The notes beneath the pieces are model-generated. The model worked only from the letters and a program-made list of their open reading frames with translations. It did no database searches and was not told the DNA's origin. Made by a program: the position numbers and the translations under genes. A DNA stretch of 64,000 bases from Pseudenterobacter timonensis (lineage in GTDB: Bacteria; Pseudomonadota; Gammaproteobacteria; Enterobacterales; Enterobacteriaceae): contig NZ_FCOP01000013.1 in the NCBI RefSeq assembly GCF_900021175.1, forward strand, positions 62,001 through 126,000, written 5' to 3'. Below, one piece after another: positions 33,457 to 43,706 of the stretch (position 1 is its first letter; each line of letters opens with the position of its first letter).

Positions 33457-34461
33457 TTATAAAGGGTCTACCTTGAGACAGGAAACCGCATGGCGGAAGC
33501 TGCCCTCCAGCACCGGCCGGGTCTGCGCGCACTCCGGGCCTGCCATGGGACAACGGGTACGAAACACGCAGCCCGACGGCGGGTTGATAGGCGAAGGAAG
33601 CTCCCCTTCCAGCAGCTGAATGGTCTTATGCTTCTCCAGATCCGGGTCCGGGATCGGCACTGCCGACATCAGCGCCCGGGTGTAAGGATGCAGCGGGTTA
33701 TGGTAGACCTCGTCATAGGTGCCCAGCTCCACCGCGTGACCCAGATACATCACCAGCACGCGATCGGAGATGTGCTTCACTACCGCCAGGTCGTGGGCGA
33801 TAAAGATTAGCGACAGCCCCATCTCACGCTGCAGTTTTTGCAGCAGGTTGACGACCTGCGCCTGAATAGAGACATCCAGTGCGGAGACCGGCTCGTCGCA
33901 GATAATCAGCTTCGGCTCCAGAATCAGCGCCCGCGCGATACCGATACGCTGGCACTGACCGCCGGAGAACTCGTGCGGATAGCGGTTGACGAGGTTTGGC
34001 AGCAGCCCCACCTTCATCATCATCACTTTAACCCGCTCGCGAACCTCCTGACGCGGCATCTTCGGATGGTAGGTGCGCAGCGGCTCCGCGATGATTTCGC
34101 CGATGGTCATACGCGGGTTTAATGAGGCCAGCGGATCCTGGAAAATCATCTGGATGTCGCTGCGCACGTCGCGCCACTCGTCCGGCTTCATCCCCAGCAG
34201 ATCTTTACCAAGCCATGCGACTTTACCGCCGCTGGCTTTCACCAGCCCGATAATCGCGCGGGCAAAGGTCGATTTGCCGCAACCCGATTCGCCCACCACG
34301 CCCAGCGTTTCCCCCTCATAGAGGCGCAGCGTGACGCCATCCACCGCTTTTAACGTTTTCGGCGGTTGCCAGAACCACTGTTTGCCATCTTTGATGTCGA
34401 AGTGGACCTTCAGATCGGCAATTTCCAGCAGTACGTTGCGTTTTTCATCTATAGCGTTCAT
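33457..34461 (-). CDS. oppF: Oligopeptide ABC transporter ATP-binding protein OppF
   Basis: The 334-residue ATPase has Walker A GESGCGKST, signature SGGQCQRIGIARAL, Walker B LIICDEP and the switch histidine in IAHDLAV. The C-terminal oligopeptide/dipeptide extension has the cysteine group (GCVFRTRCPMAGPEC) that can hold an Fe-S cluster. It pairs with OppD to power peptide uptake. It overlaps oppD by four bases. Confidence 0.98.
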   Translation of the reverse strand: MNAIDEKRNVLLEIADLKVHFDIKDGKQWFWQPPKTLKAVDGVTLRLYEGETLGVVGESGCGKSTFARAIIGLVKASGGKVAWLGKDLLGMKPDEWRDVRSDIQMIFQDPLASLNPRMTIGEIIAEPLRTYHPKMPRQEVRERVKVMMMKVGLLPNLVNRYPHEFSGGQCQRIGIARALILEPKLIICDEPVSALDVSIQAQVVNLLQKLQREMGLSLIFIAHDLAVVKHISDRVLVMYLGHAVELGTYDEVYHNPLHPYTRALMSAVPIPDPDLEKHKTIQLLEGELPSPINPPSGCVFRTRCPMAGPECAQTRPVLEGSFRHAVSCLKVDPL

Positions 34462-35471
34462 ACCAGATCCTCCAGCGGCTTATAGCAGGCTCGCAGGCGG
34501 CCTGGGGCAAATTCATCCAGCGGCGGCGCGCTGTTACAAATCTCCATCGCGTGCGGGCAGCGCGGCTGGAACGGACAGCCTTTCGGCAGACGGAGCAGGT
34601 TTGGCGGGTTGCCCGGGATGGTCAGCAGCGACTCCCCTTCCGCATCCAGGCGCGGCACCGCGTTGAGCAGGCCGATAGAGTACGGGTGAGCCGGATGATA
34701 AAAGACATCGCGCGCCTGACCATACTCCATGGTCCGCCCGGCATACATCACCAGCACCTTGTCGCAAATCCCGGCCACGACGCCGAGGTCATGGGTGATC
34801 ATGATGATAGCGGTGTTAAATTCACGCTTCAGCTCGTTAAGAAGCGTCATGATCTGCGCCTGAACGGTCACATCCAGCGCGGTGGTCGGTTCATCGGCAA
34901 TCAGCAGCTTAGGCCGACAGAGCAGCGCCATCGCGATCATTACGCGCTGGCGCATCCCGCCGGAAAACTCATGCGGATACATACGCATACGCTTGCGCGC
35001 CTCCGGCATTTTTACCGCGTCCAGCATGCGGACCGACTCTTCAAACGCCTCGCCTTTGCCCATGCCCTTGTGCAGCATCAGCACTTCCATCAGCTGTTCG
35101 CCCACACGCATATAAGGGTTCAGGGAGGTCATCGGGTCCTGGAAAATCATCGAGATCTGCTCGGCGCGCAGCTTATTCAGCTCGGGCTCAGCCAGATTCA
35201 GAATCTCCCGACCGTTAAACGTGGCAGAACCGCCAATCCGGCCATTCTGCGCCAGCAGCCCCATCAGCGCGAAGGCGGTTTGCGACTTGCCGGAACCTGA
35301 CTCGCCAACGATCCCCAGCGTCTCGCCTGCCCGCAGGCTGAAATTAAGATCGTTAACAGCCGTCACATCACCGTCAGGGGTTTTAAACGTCACGCGCAGA
35401 TCTTTTACGTTCAGCAGAACGTCGCTCTGCTGTTGCGCCTGAGGCGCCATCGCCGTGTCAATAATTGTCAT
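34458..35471 (-). CDS. oppD: Oligopeptide ABC transporter ATP-binding protein OppD
   Basis: The 337-residue ATPase has Walker A GESGSGKSQ, signature SGGMRQRVMIAMAL, Walker B LLIADEP and MITHDLGV. A C-terminal extension carries GCPFQPRCPHAMEIC. It forms the cytoplasmic heterodimer with OppF. It lies 11 bases after oppC. Confidence 0.98.
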   Translation of the reverse strand: MTIIDTAMAPQAQQQSDVLLNVKDLRVTFKTPDGDVTAVNDLNFSLRAGETLGIVGESGSGKSQTAFALMGLLAQNGRIGGSATFNGREILNLAEPELNKLRAEQISMIFQDPMTSLNPYMRVGEQLMEVLMLHKGMGKGEAFEESVRMLDAVKMPEARKRMRMYPHEFSGGMRQRVMIAMALLCRPKLLIADEPTTALDVTVQAQIMTLLNELKREFNTAIIMITHDLGVVAGICDKVLVMYAGRTMEYGQARDVFYHPAHPYSIGLLNAVPRLDAEGESLLTIPGNPPNLLRLPKGCPFQPRCPHAMEICNSAPPLDEFAPGRLRACYKPLEDLV

Positions 35472-35482
35472 GGCACCACTCC

Positions 35483-36391
35483 TTAACGGTCTTTCGGATC
35501 GAGGGCATCACGCAGGCCATCGCCGATAAAGTTGAAACAGAACAGGGTTACCACCAGGAAACCCGCCGGGAAGAGCAGCAGCCACGGCGATACTTCCATC
35601 GAGTTCGCGCCATCACTCAGCAGCGCGCCCCAGCTGCTCAGCGGCTCCTGGGTGCCCAGACCTAAGAAGCTCAGGAAGGATTCAAAGAGGATCATGCTCG
35701 GCACCAGCAGAGAGGCGTAAACCACAACCACACCCAGCACGTTCGGGACGATATGACGCACCACAATGCTGGCGGTGGAGACGCCGCCCACCTGGGCCGC
35801 CTCGATAAACTCTTTGCGCTTCAGGCTGAGGGTCTGGCCGCGCACGATACGCGCCATATCCAGCCAGGAGACCATGCCGATCGCCACAAAAATCAGCAGG
35901 ATGTTCTGGCCAAAGAAGGTCACCAGCAGAATGACGAAGAACATAAACGGGAAGGAGTTCAGGATCTCCAGCATGCGCATCATCACCGAGTCTACCTTCC
36001 CGCCCAGATAGCCGGAGAGTGAACCGTAGAGCGTGCCGACAATCACCGCGACCAGCGCTGCGGCGATCCCCACCATCAGGGAGATGCGACCGCCAATCGC
36101 CACGCGAACCAGCAGGTCGCGCCCGGACGAGTCGGTGCCGAAATAGTGACCCGATTCCCTGTCCGGTGCGCTGGACATCATGCCCCAGTCGGTATCGAAA
36201 TAGGTGAACTGGGAGAGCATCGGCGCCAGCGTTACAAACAGGGCAATAATGATTAACACGACCAGGCTGGCGACCGCCGCCCGGTTATGCATAAAGCGAC
36301 GGCGGGCATCCTGCCAGAGGCTACGCCCTTCCACTTCCAGCTTTTCACTGAAGTTTTCCAGCGCCTCGCTGCTTTTTTTACTCAACATCAT
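35483..36391 (-). CDS. oppC: Oligopeptide ABC transporter permease OppC
   Basis: The 302-residue inner-membrane permease has about six helices, a long cytoplasmic N terminus and the EAA loop (EAAQVGGVSTASIVVRHIVPN) that docks on the ATPases. It matches enteric OppC in length. It lies 14 bases after oppB. Confidence 0.98.
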   Translation of the reverse strand: MMLSKKSSEALENFSEKLEVEGRSLWQDARRRFMHNRAAVASLVVLIIIALFVTLAPMLSQFTYFDTDWGMMSSAPDRESGHYFGTDSSGRDLLVRVAIGGRISLMVGIAAALVAVIVGTLYGSLSGYLGGKVDSVMMRMLEILNSFPFMFFVILLVTFFGQNILLIFVAIGMVSWLDMARIVRGQTLSLKRKEFIEAAQVGGVSTASIVVRHIVPNVLGVVVVYASLLVPSMILFESFLSFLGLGTQEPLSSWGALLSDGANSMEVSPWLLLFPAGFLVVTLFCFNFIGDGLRDALDPKDR

Positions 36392-36405
36392 GGCGTACTC
36401 CGGCG

Positions 36406-37326
36406 CTAGTAGCGAATTTTAGGGTCGATAACGGCATAGAGCACATCGACAATAGCGTTAAACAGGATCGTCAGCGCGCCGACGAGGATAGTCAGGCTCA
36501 GCACCAGCGAGTAGTCGCGGTTGAGCGCGCCGTTAACGAACAGCTGACCAATGCCCGGCAGACCGTAGATGGTTTCAATAACCATAGAACCGGTGATGAT
36601 CCCCACGAACGCTGGCCCCATATATGAGAGAACCGGCAGCAGCGCGGGTTTCAGCGCATGGCGGAAGATGATACGGCGCATCGGCAACCCTTTCGCCCGC
36701 GCGGTACGGATGAAGTTGGAGTGCAGCACCTCTATCATTGAACCGCGGGTAATACGCGCGATGCTGGCGATATAGGCCAGGGAGAGCGCCACCATCGGCA
36801 GGATCATGAACTTCAGCGCCCCACCGTTCCAGCCGCCGCCGGGTAGCCATTTCAGCGTAATGGCGAAGATCATCACCAGCAGCGGAGCGACAACGAAGCT
36901 GGGTATCACTACCCCCGTCATCGCCACGCCCATGACGGTGTAGTCCCATTTGGTATTTTGCTTAAGCGCGGCGATAACCCCTGCGCTCACGCCAAGCACC
37001 ACCGCCAGAATAAAGGCCGCAGCGCCTAATTTCGCCGAAACGGGGAAGCTGGAAGCCACCAGATCGTTTACGGAATAGTCTTTATATTTAAAGGACGGTC
37101 CAAAATCACCGTGTGCAAGCTGCTTCAGATAATTGAAGTATTGCGTGGTAATGGGATCGTTCAGATGATATTTCGCTTCGATATTCGCCATAACTTCAGG
37201 CGGCAGCGTACGTTCACCGGTAAAAGGACTCCCCGGGGCGAGACGCATCATAAAGAAAGAGATGGTAATCAGAATAAAGAGCGTAGGTATCGCTTCAAGA
37301 CAGCGACGTAGGATAAATTTCAACAT
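36406..37326 (-). CDS. oppB: Oligopeptide ABC transporter permease OppB
   Basis: The 306-residue permease starts with the family's MLKFILRRCLEAIPTLFILITISFFMMRLAPGSPF and has six helices plus the EAA-like loop (RTARAKGLPMRRIIFRHALKPALLPVLSY). With OppC it forms the channel. An 84-base gap holding a strong hairpin separates it from oppA. Confidence 0.98.
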   Translation of the reverse strand: MLKFILRRCLEAIPTLFILITISFFMMRLAPGSPFTGERTLPPEVMANIEAKYHLNDPITTQYFNYLKQLAHGDFGPSFKYKDYSVNDLVASSFPVSAKLGAAAFILAVVLGVSAGVIAALKQNTKWDYTVMGVAMTGVVIPSFVVAPLLVMIFAITLKWLPGGGWNGGALKFMILPMVALSLAYIASIARITRGSMIEVLHSNFIRTARAKGLPMRRIIFRHALKPALLPVLSYMGPAFVGIITGSMVIETIYGLPGIGQLFVNGALNRDYSLVLSLTILVGALTILFNAIVDVLYAVIDPKIRY

Positions 37327-37377
37327 TGCCCGTACCTTCTGGCGTGTGCCTATATAGTATGACGAGGGTTAGACACA

Positions 37378-37401
37378 GTGAGGCAGGCGAGCCTGCCTCA
37401 C
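37378..37401 (-). terminator. Hairpin between oppA and oppB (attenuator/stabiliser)
   Basis: GTGAGGCAGGC and GCCTGCCTCAC form a perfect 11-bp stem with a 2-base centre, 10 bases after the oppA stop. No T tract follows. It fits partial termination or 3' protection, giving more OppA than membrane components. Confidence 0.75.
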
Positions 37402-37410
37402 TTATTGCCA

Positions 37411-39042
37411 TTAATGCTTGATAATATACAAGTTCTTAACAGAGATATTATCCATCGGGTCTTTACCGGTATATCCACCTACCCATGGCTTAACCAGGCG
37501 GGCGTTGACATAATAGTAAACCGGCACGATCGCAGAGTCTTTATCGAGCTGCTGTTCAGCTTTATTGTAAAGTTCGCTGCGCTGCGCTTCGTCAGTGATT
37601 TTCAATGTATCACCGATCAGCTTGTCAAACTCGGCGCTCTTATAGTGCGCGGTGTTGTTCGAGCTGTCGCTCAGCATGGTGTTCAGGAAGGAGGTCGGCT
37701 CGTTATAGTCGGCACACCAGCCCGCACGCGCCACATCAAAGGTACCCTGATGGCGGCTGTCGAGGAAGGTTTTCCACTCCTGGTTCTCCAGCTTCACGTT
37801 TACGCCCAGGTTTTTCTTCCAGATAGAGGCGACGGCAATAGCCAGTTTTTTATGCAGATCGGAGGTGTTGTAAAGCAGGCTGAAGGTCAGCGGCTTATCT
37901 GCGGTATAACCCGCTTCGGCCAGCAATTTTTTCGCCTCTTCATTACGTTTTTCCTGCGACCATTTGAACCACTCCGGCTCGGTCAGCTTAGCGCCATCGG
38001 TATAAGGCGGGGTGTAACTGTAGGCTGGCAGATCGCCCTGGTTTTTCACCTTGTTGACGATAATGTCGCGATCCAGAGCGAGCTTCAGCGCGGTACGTAC
38101 GCGTACATCGGTGAACGGCGCTTTCTGGTTGTTGATTTCGTAATAGTAGGTGCAGAGATAAGGATCGACATGCACCTCTTTAGGGATCTCTTTTTTCAGC
38201 TTCTGGAAGAGCTCAATCGGCATGTTGTTATAGGTCATGTCGATTTCACCGCTGCGGTAGCGGTTAACATCCGTCACTTCGGAGGAGATAGGCAGATAGG
38301 TTACCTGATTGATAACCGTTTTCGCGTTATCCCAGTACTGGGGGTTACGCTCCAGATCGATACGCTCGTTCACCACCCATGCTTTCAGTTTATAAGCGCC
38401 GTTGGTGACGATATTGGCAGGCTGGGTCCACTTATCGCCAAATTTCTCCACCGTGGCTTTGGGTACCGGGGAGACAGACGGGTGAACCAGCAGCTTGTAG
38501 AAATAGGGTACCGGCTCGGTCAGCGTCACTTCCAGGGTATTGGCGTCGATCGCTTTCACGCCCAGATCGGTAATCGGTTTTTTACCGGCGATAATATCGT
38601 CGATATTGGCAATATGACCATATTGCAGATAGCTCGCATAAGGCGAAGCGGTATTAGGATCCGCCAGACGCTGCCAGCTATATACGAAATCCTGGGCGGT
38701 AACGGGCGAGCCGTCCGACCATTTTGCATCTTTACGTAAATGGAAAGTCCAGACTTTAAAATCTTTATTTTCCCATTTTTCCGCTACGCCTGGCGCAGGA
38801 TGACCGTCAACGTCACTCACCAGCAGACCTTCAAAGAGATCGCGGCTGATGTTGGACTCCGGCACCCCTTCAATCTTGTGCGGATCCAGAGACTGAACCT
38901 CAGCACCGTTATTACGAACCAGCGTTTGCTTCTCGGCCAGCTGAACACCGGCAGGCACGTCGGCAGCCATTGCCGCGTTGCCCGCGATTAGCGCAGTTAA
39001 AATCCCCGCTGCTACCAGACTTTTTTTTGTGATGATGGACAT
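37411..39042 (-). CDS. oppA: Periplasmic oligopeptide-binding protein OppA
   Basis: The 543-residue binding protein has a Sec signal peptide of about 26 residues (ending GNAAMA before ADVPAG). The extracytoplasmic solute-binding family 5 signature follows (AEKWENKDFKVWTFHLRKDAKWSDGSPVTAQDF). It captures peptides of two to five residues for OppBCDF. The start follows GGAG. The ribosome-site region contains CAACACAATG, a C/A-rich stretch of the type targeted by the GcvB small RNA in enteric oppA mRNAs (inference). The gene has a long upstream region. Confidence 0.98.
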   Translation of the reverse strand: MSIITKKSLVAAGILTALIAGNAAMAADVPAGVQLAEKQTLVRNNGAEVQSLDPHKIEGVPESNISRDLFEGLLVSDVDGHPAPGVAEKWENKDFKVWTFHLRKDAKWSDGSPVTAQDFVYSWQRLADPNTASPYASYLQYGHIANIDDIIAGKKPITDLGVKAIDANTLEVTLTEPVPYFYKLLVHPSVSPVPKATVEKFGDKWTQPANIVTNGAYKLKAWVVNERIDLERNPQYWDNAKTVINQVTYLPISSEVTDVNRYRSGEIDMTYNNMPIELFQKLKKEIPKEVHVDPYLCTYYYEINNQKAPFTDVRVRTALKLALDRDIIVNKVKNQGDLPAYSYTPPYTDGAKLTEPEWFKWSQEKRNEEAKKLLAEAGYTADKPLTFSLLYNTSDLHKKLAIAVASIWKKNLGVNVKLENQEWKTFLDSRHQGTFDVARAGWCADYNEPTSFLNTMLSDSSNNTAHYKSAEFDKLIGDTLKITDEAQRSELYNKAEQQLDKDSAIVPVYYYVNARLVKPWVGGYTGKDPMDNISVKNLYIIKH

Positions 39043-39823
39043 TGTGTTGATACTCCACTCATTATAATTACTGGCTTTACAGCCAGCCTGTTTAATTTCC
39101 CTTGCGGGACCTGAGCAACGCAGGAGTTTATGCTGCTGTCAGGTGGGTACTGCTTGCTATCACCGACTTTATATATTACTGGCGACTCGTCCGGCCACCT
39201 TGCGTCGATTCGTGACGCGCCTCCCCTGTTTGAGACACGTGTAATGATCTTATCGAGCATTATTATTTGAAAATAATTCTCATTCGCTAAAATGCGCTTG
39301 CTAAATATCACGCCGGAAAGTATCAAATGGCCGAAATGCGCGCCAATACAATTTGCAAATTTGTTAAGCAATTCTCTTTTAAAGAGAGGTCCGGCCGCGT
39401 GAGGCGTACCCCGTAAAACGGGCAGTCTATTAAAAAACCAAGTTGATTCAAGGCGGTATAGAAAAAGCTGTCCCCTTTTCCCCGACAACACCTGCAAGCA
39501 GGCTCATCGACTGGTTTTTGTACAAAAATTTAACATTTGGTTATTATTTAGCACATTCATCTGGGCGAATGTTGAAATTACTAATATCATTTCAGTAATC
39601 GCACAGCAAGCCCAAGAGTATAATGTGAATAAAATAACAGAGATGGCGCACGGAATCGGCGCAAAGAGAGACTGAGAAGAAAGGTAACTGGCTGAAAATA
39701 AACGCTTAATTTTTATTAGCGGATTTCATTATAGATGGAGAAAAATTCAACTTAATTTATATGAAATTGTGATATTCACATGAAAGAACGTGGCCAGGGG
39801 CCCCGCTCTTTCATACGAAACGC
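39043..39823. other. Long intergenic region upstream of oppA
   Basis: No coding sequence is supported in these ~780 bases; a 161-codon minus-strand frame at 39012-39497 overlaps the oppA start and has atypical composition. The AT-rich segment is expected to hold the oppA promoter and a long leader. The left end carries the RBS and GcvB-like target, and the right end the ychE terminator hairpin. Confidence 0.7.
39780..39814 (-). terminator. Hairpin terminator of ychE
   Basis: ATGAAAGA (39780-39787) pairs with TCTTTCAT (39807-39814), with a GGCC/GGCC inner pairing. It begins 10 bases beyond the ychE stop on the minus strand. Confidence 0.7.
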
Positions 39824-40471
39824 TTATGTCAGCAATCCCGGAAAAATGCTTTTTATCCCGGTGACGATAAATTCGATGCCGAGCGCCATGAGCAACAGAC
39901 CCATGATACGGGTAATCACGTTAATGCCGGTCTGCCCTAACAGGCGCACCAGCCACGGCGCGATACGAAATAATCCCCAGCAGCAGAGAGCAAAAAGCGC
40001 AATCGCAACGGAGAAACCCAGCAGATGACCCCATGTATGGTAACGGGTACCCCAGACGATGGTAGAGCTTATTGCGCCCGGCCCGGCCATCAGCGGCAAA
40101 GCCAGCGGCACAACGCCAACGCTTTCGCGAATCGCCGTCTCTGATTTTTCCTGTTTGTTCTGTTTATCTTCCCCCAGCTTACCGCTGATCATCGACATCG
40201 CAATCGTCACCACCAGAATGCCGCCGGCGATACGAAATGAATCGATAGAGATGCCAAAGATTTGCAGAATGGAGTCGCCGAGAAAGAGCGAGGTGAGAAG
40301 AATAATCGCTACCGACAGGTTGGCCGTCAGGTTCGTTTTGTTTCTGGCTACAGCAGTCTGGTAGCTGGTCATGCTAATAAAGACCGGGATGATACCGACC
40401 GGGTTAACCAGGGCGAATAACCCAATAAAGAACTTAAAATAGGTTGAAACGTCAAAGAGCACAGGGGTCAC
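39824..40471 (-). CDS. ychE: MarC-family membrane protein YchE
   Basis: The 215-residue, six-helix protein matches E. coli YchE (FKFFIGLFALVNPVGIIPVFISMT, FRIAGGILVVTIAMSMISGKLGE, GINVITRIMGLLLMALGIEF). The MarC family has no confirmed substrate. It starts with GTG six bases after GGAG. It sits between adhE and oppA, as in E. coli. Confidence 0.94.
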   Translation of the reverse strand: MTPVLFDVSTYFKFFIGLFALVNPVGIIPVFISMTSYQTAVARNKTNLTANLSVAIILLTSLFLGDSILQIFGISIDSFRIAGGILVVTIAMSMISGKLGEDKQNKQEKSETAIRESVGVVPLALPLMAGPGAISSTIVWGTRYHTWGHLLGFSVAIALFALCCWGLFRIAPWLVRLLGQTGINVITRIMGLLLMALGIEFIVTGIKSIFPGLLT

Positions 40472-40963
40472 AATCAGCTCCGCAAATCACCATGCCGAAG
40501 AAAATGGATAAAAAGAAGAAAACCGTGCTGACAATACGCTTTTTATCAGAACAGTTCACCAGAAATCTGCTTTAACACCTTGTTAAGAAAATGTGTTAAT
40601 TATTTGTATACGCAATGCATTTTCCGGCTCCATTACTTTTGTAATTATTTAACACTTGAAAATATTGTCCAGAATATGGCTGCTGAAAGGTATCAGCTTT
40701 GGTATAAATTGATTCAGATCATGATTTTCGTACTCAGAAGTGAGTAACCTGAGTGTCGTACCGGGGAGCGTCCCCTATCAAAAAAGGATGATGCCAGGAT
40801 AAGGCTCTTTTAGTAAATTAGCGTTAAGCAGGTTGCAGAGCAAGATAGTAACCCACTGTTTTTATGAGGGTTACGCAAGGGCTACCGCCTCTGTCTATAA
40901 TGTAATGTTGTCGTATCGATCGCTGGTTTACTAAAAGAGTTTAAACATTATCAGGAGAGCATT
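40472..40963. other. adhE upstream control region
   Basis: A 492-base gap with no supported gene between divergent ychE and adhE. It holds a near-consensus FNR-like box at 40709-40722, and GGGGAGCGTCCCC-type pairing at about 40762-40774 that may fold in the leader. The adhE RBS AGGAG precedes the ATG at 40964. Confidence 0.7.
40709..40722 (+). promoter_or_regulatory. FNR-like box upstream of adhE
   Basis: TTGAT-TCAG-ATCAT fits the FNR consensus at 9 of 10 positions. adhE is induced anaerobically, but mainly through other regulators in E. coli, so this site is a candidate only. Confidence 0.45.
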
Positions 40964-43639
40964 ATGGCTGTTACTAACGTCGCTGAACTTAACGCACTTG
41001 TCGAGCGCGTCAAAAAGGCCCAGCGTGAATATGCCAATTTCACCCAAGAACAGGTTGATAAAATCTTCCGCGCTGCCGCTCTGGCTGCCGCAGATGCTCG
41101 CATCCCTCTCGCTAAAATGGCCGTTGCCGAATCCGGCATGGGTATCGTTGAAGATAAAGTGATCAAAAACCACTTTGCTTCTGAGTATATCTACAACGCC
41201 TACAAAGATGAGAAAACCTGTGGCGTGCTGTCTGAAGACGACACTTTTGGTACCATTACCATTGCAGAACCTATCGGCATCATTTGCGGTATCGTTCCGA
41301 CCACTAACCCAACCTCCACCGCTATCTTCAAATCGCTGATCAGCCTGAAAACCCGTAACGCGATCATCTTCTCTCCGCATCCGCGTGCAAAAGAAGCGAC
41401 CAACAAAGCCGCAGATATCGTTCTGCAGGCCGCGATCGCTGCCGGCGCGCCGAAAGATCTGATTGGCTGGATCGATCAGCCTTCCGTTGAGCTCTCTAAC
41501 GCACTGATGCACCACCCGGACATTAACCTGATCCTGGCGACCGGTGGTCCTGGCATGGTTAAAGCGGCATACAGCTCCGGTAAACCAGCAATCGGCGTAG
41601 GTGCAGGTAACACCCCGGTTGTTATCGACGAAACCGCAGATATCAAGCGCGCTGTCGCATCCGTGCTGATGTCTAAAACCTTCGACAACGGCGTAATCTG
41701 CGCGTCCGAGCAGTCCGTGGTTGTTGTGGATTCCGTTTACGACGCCGTACGCGAACGTTTCGCCAGCCATGGCGGCTACATGCTGCAGGGTCAGCAGTTG
41801 AAAGCGGTTCAGGATGTGATCCTGAAAAACGGCGCGTTGAACGCGGCTATCGTAGGTCAGCCGGCGTATAAAATCGCAGAACTGGCAGGTTTCTCCGTGC
41901 CAGCTTCCACCAAGATCCTGATTGGTGAAGTTAACGTCGTTGATGAAAGCGAGCCGTTTGCCCACGAAAAACTCTCTCCGACGCTGGCTATGTACCGCGC
42001 GAAAGATTTCGAAGACGCGGTCGAAAAAGCGGAAAAACTGGTTGCTATGGGCGGTATCGGTCATACCTCTTGCCTCTATACCGATCAGGACAACCAGCCA
42101 GAGCGCGTGGCTTACTTCGGTCAGATGATGAAAACTGCCCGTATCCTGATCAACACCCCGGCTTCTCAGGGTGGTATCGGTGACCTCTACAACTTTAAAC
42201 TCGCCCCTTCCCTGACGCTGGGTTGTGGTTCCTGGGGTGGTAACTCCATCTCTGAAAACGTGGGTCCTAAACACCTTATCAACAAGAAAACCGTTGCTAA
42301 GCGAGCTGAAAACATGTTGTGGCACAAACTTCCGAAATCCATCTACTTCCGTCGCGGTTCCCTGCCAATCGCACTGGATGAAGTGATTACTGACGGCCAC
42401 AAACGTGCGCTTATCGTTACCGACCGTTTCCTGTTCAACAACGGCTATGCAGACCAGATCACCTCTGTACTGAAAGCGGCTGGCGTTGAAACTGAAGTCT
42501 TCTTTGAAGTTGAAGCAGACCCAACCCTGAGCGTTGTTCGTAAGGGCGCTGAACTGGCGAACTCCTTCAAACCAGACGTTATCATCGCGCTGGGCGGCGG
42601 CTCCCCGATGGATGCGGCGAAAATCATGTGGGTCATGTATGAGCACCCGGAAACCCACTTCGAAGAGCTGGCGCTGCGCTTTATGGATATCCGTAAACGT
42701 ATCTACAAGTTCCCGAAAATGGGCGTGAAGGCGAAAATGATCGCGGTCACCACCACCTCCGGTACCGGTTCTGAAGTGACTCCGTTCGCGGTAGTTACCG
42801 ACGACGCCACCGGTCAGAAATATCCGCTGGCGGATTATGCTCTGACCCCGGATATGGCGATTGTCGATGCTAACCTGGTAATGGATATGCCGAAATCGCT
42901 GTGTGCGTTCGGTGGTCTGGATGCGGTAACCCACGCGCTGGAAGCTTACGTTTCCGTGCTGGCGTCTGAATTTTCTGATGGCCAGGCTCTGCAGGCGCTG
43001 AAACTGCTGAAAGAAAACCTGCCGGCATCCTATAACGAAGGGTCGAAAAACCCGGTAGCGCGTGAGCGTGTACACAGTGCAGCCACTATCGCAGGTATTG
43101 CGTTTGCGAACGCCTTCCTCGGTGTTTGCCACTCTATGGCGCACAAGCTGGGCTCTCAGTTCCATATTCCGCATGGCCTGGCGAACGCCCTGCTGATCAG
43201 CAACGTTATCCGTTATAACGCCAACGACAACCCGACCAAACAGACGGCTTTCAGCCAGTATGACCGTCCGCAGGCACGTCGTCGTTATGCAGAAATCGCT
43301 GACCATCTGGGTCTGAGCCAGCCGGGCGACCGCACCGCAGCGAAGATCGAACGACTGCTGGCCTGGCTGGAAAGCCTGAAAGCTGAGCTGGGTATTCCGA
43401 AATCTATCCGCGAAGCAGGCGTGCAGGAAGCTGACTTCCTGGCCCACGTTGACAAGCTCTCTGAAGATGCTTTCGATGACCAGTGCACCGGCGCTAACCC
43501 GCGCTACCCGCTGATCGCCGAGCTGAAGCAGATTCTGCTGGATACCTACTACGGTCGTGAATATCGTGAAGGTGAAGCCGCAGTCGCTAACGTTGAGGCA
43601 CCGGTAAAAGCTGAGAAGAAAGCGAAGAAAAACGCTTAA
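40964..43639 (+). CDS. adhE: Bifunctional acetaldehyde-CoA/alcohol dehydrogenase AdhE
   Basis: The 891-residue protein equals E. coli AdhE in length. The N-terminal aldehyde dehydrogenase half (acetyl-CoA to acetaldehyde) has TTNPTST and the catalytic C246 in [10 protein letters not shown]. The C-terminal iron alcohol dehydrogenase half (acetaldehyde to ethanol) has [10 protein letters not shown] and the histidine-rich metal site ([17 protein letters not shown]). It forms spirosomes in the cytosol and regenerates NAD+ in fermentation. Its codon use is strongly biased, as expected for high expression, and an intrinsic terminator follows. Confidence 0.99.
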   Translation: MAVTNVAELNALVERVKKAQREYANFTQEQVDKIFRAAALAAADARIPLAKMAVAESGMGIVEDKVIKNHFASEYIYNAYKDEKTCGVLSEDDTFGTITIAEPIGIICGIVPTTNPTSTAIFKSLISLKTRNAIIFSPHPRAKEATNKAADIVLQAAIAAGAPKDLIGWIDQPSVELSNALMHHPDINLILATGGPGMVKAAYSSGKPAIGVGAGNTPVVIDETADIKRAVASVLMSKTFDNGVICASEQSVVVVDSVYDAVRERFASHGGYMLQGQQLKAVQDVILKNGALNAAIVGQPAYKIAELAGFSVPASTKILIGEVNVVDESEPFAHEKLSPTLAMYRAKDFEDAVEKAEKLVAMGGIGHTSCLYTDQDNQPERVAYFGQMMKTARILINTPASQGGIGDLYNFKLAPSLTLGCGSWGGNSISENVGPKHLINKKTVAKRAENMLWHKLPKSIYFRRGSLPIALDEVITDGHKRALIVTDRFLFNNGYADQITSVLKAAGVETEVFFEVEADPTLSVVRKGAELANSFKPDVIIALGGGSPMDAAKIMWVMYEHPETHFEELALRFMDIRKRIYKFPKMGVKAKMIAVTTTSGTGSEVTPFAVVTDDATGQKYPLADYALTPDMAIVDANLVMDMPKSLCAFGGLDAVTHALEAYVSVLASEFSDGQALQALKLLKENLPASYNEGSKNPVARERVHSAATIAGIAFANAFLGVCHSMAHKLGSQFHIPHGLANALLISNVIRYNANDNPTKQTAFSQYDRPQARRRYAEIADHLGLSQPGDRTAAKIERLLAWLESLKAELGIPKSIREAGVQEADFLAHVDKLSEDAFDDQCTGANPRYPLIAELKQILLDTYYGREYREGEAAVANVEAPVKAEKKAKKNA

Positions 43640-43656
43640 TTGACGCTTCTGTAAAA

Positions 43657-43680
43657 AACCCGCCGCTGGCGGGTTTTTTT
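43657..43680 (+). terminator. Intrinsic terminator of adhE
   Basis: ACCCGCC and GGCGGGT form a 7-bp stem with a GCT loop followed by a T run. An A run on the left makes it potentially bidirectional with tdk. Confidence 0.95.
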
Positions 43681-43706
43681 ATGGCTGCATATTTCCGGTG
43701 AATGAC

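Noticed and set aside
33410..33553. A 48-residue N-terminal extension of the potassium channel
   Set aside because: It would begin inside oppF and pass through the oppF terminator. The GTG at 33409 has a good ribosome site.
37378..38739. A 453-codon plus-strand frame opposite oppA
   Set aside because: Fully antisense to oppA, no ribosome site, and no domain; it starts inside the oppA-oppB hairpin.
39012..39497. A 161-codon minus-strand frame upstream of and into oppA
   Set aside because: It overlaps the oppA start in another frame, lacks similarity to known proteins, and covers the expected oppA leader.
40931..43447. An 838-codon open frame on the minus strand opposite adhE
   Set aside because: It is a mirror frame of the strongly codon-biased adhE gene. 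Its translation has no recognisable domain and a composition rich in R, H, F and Q typical of antisense frames.
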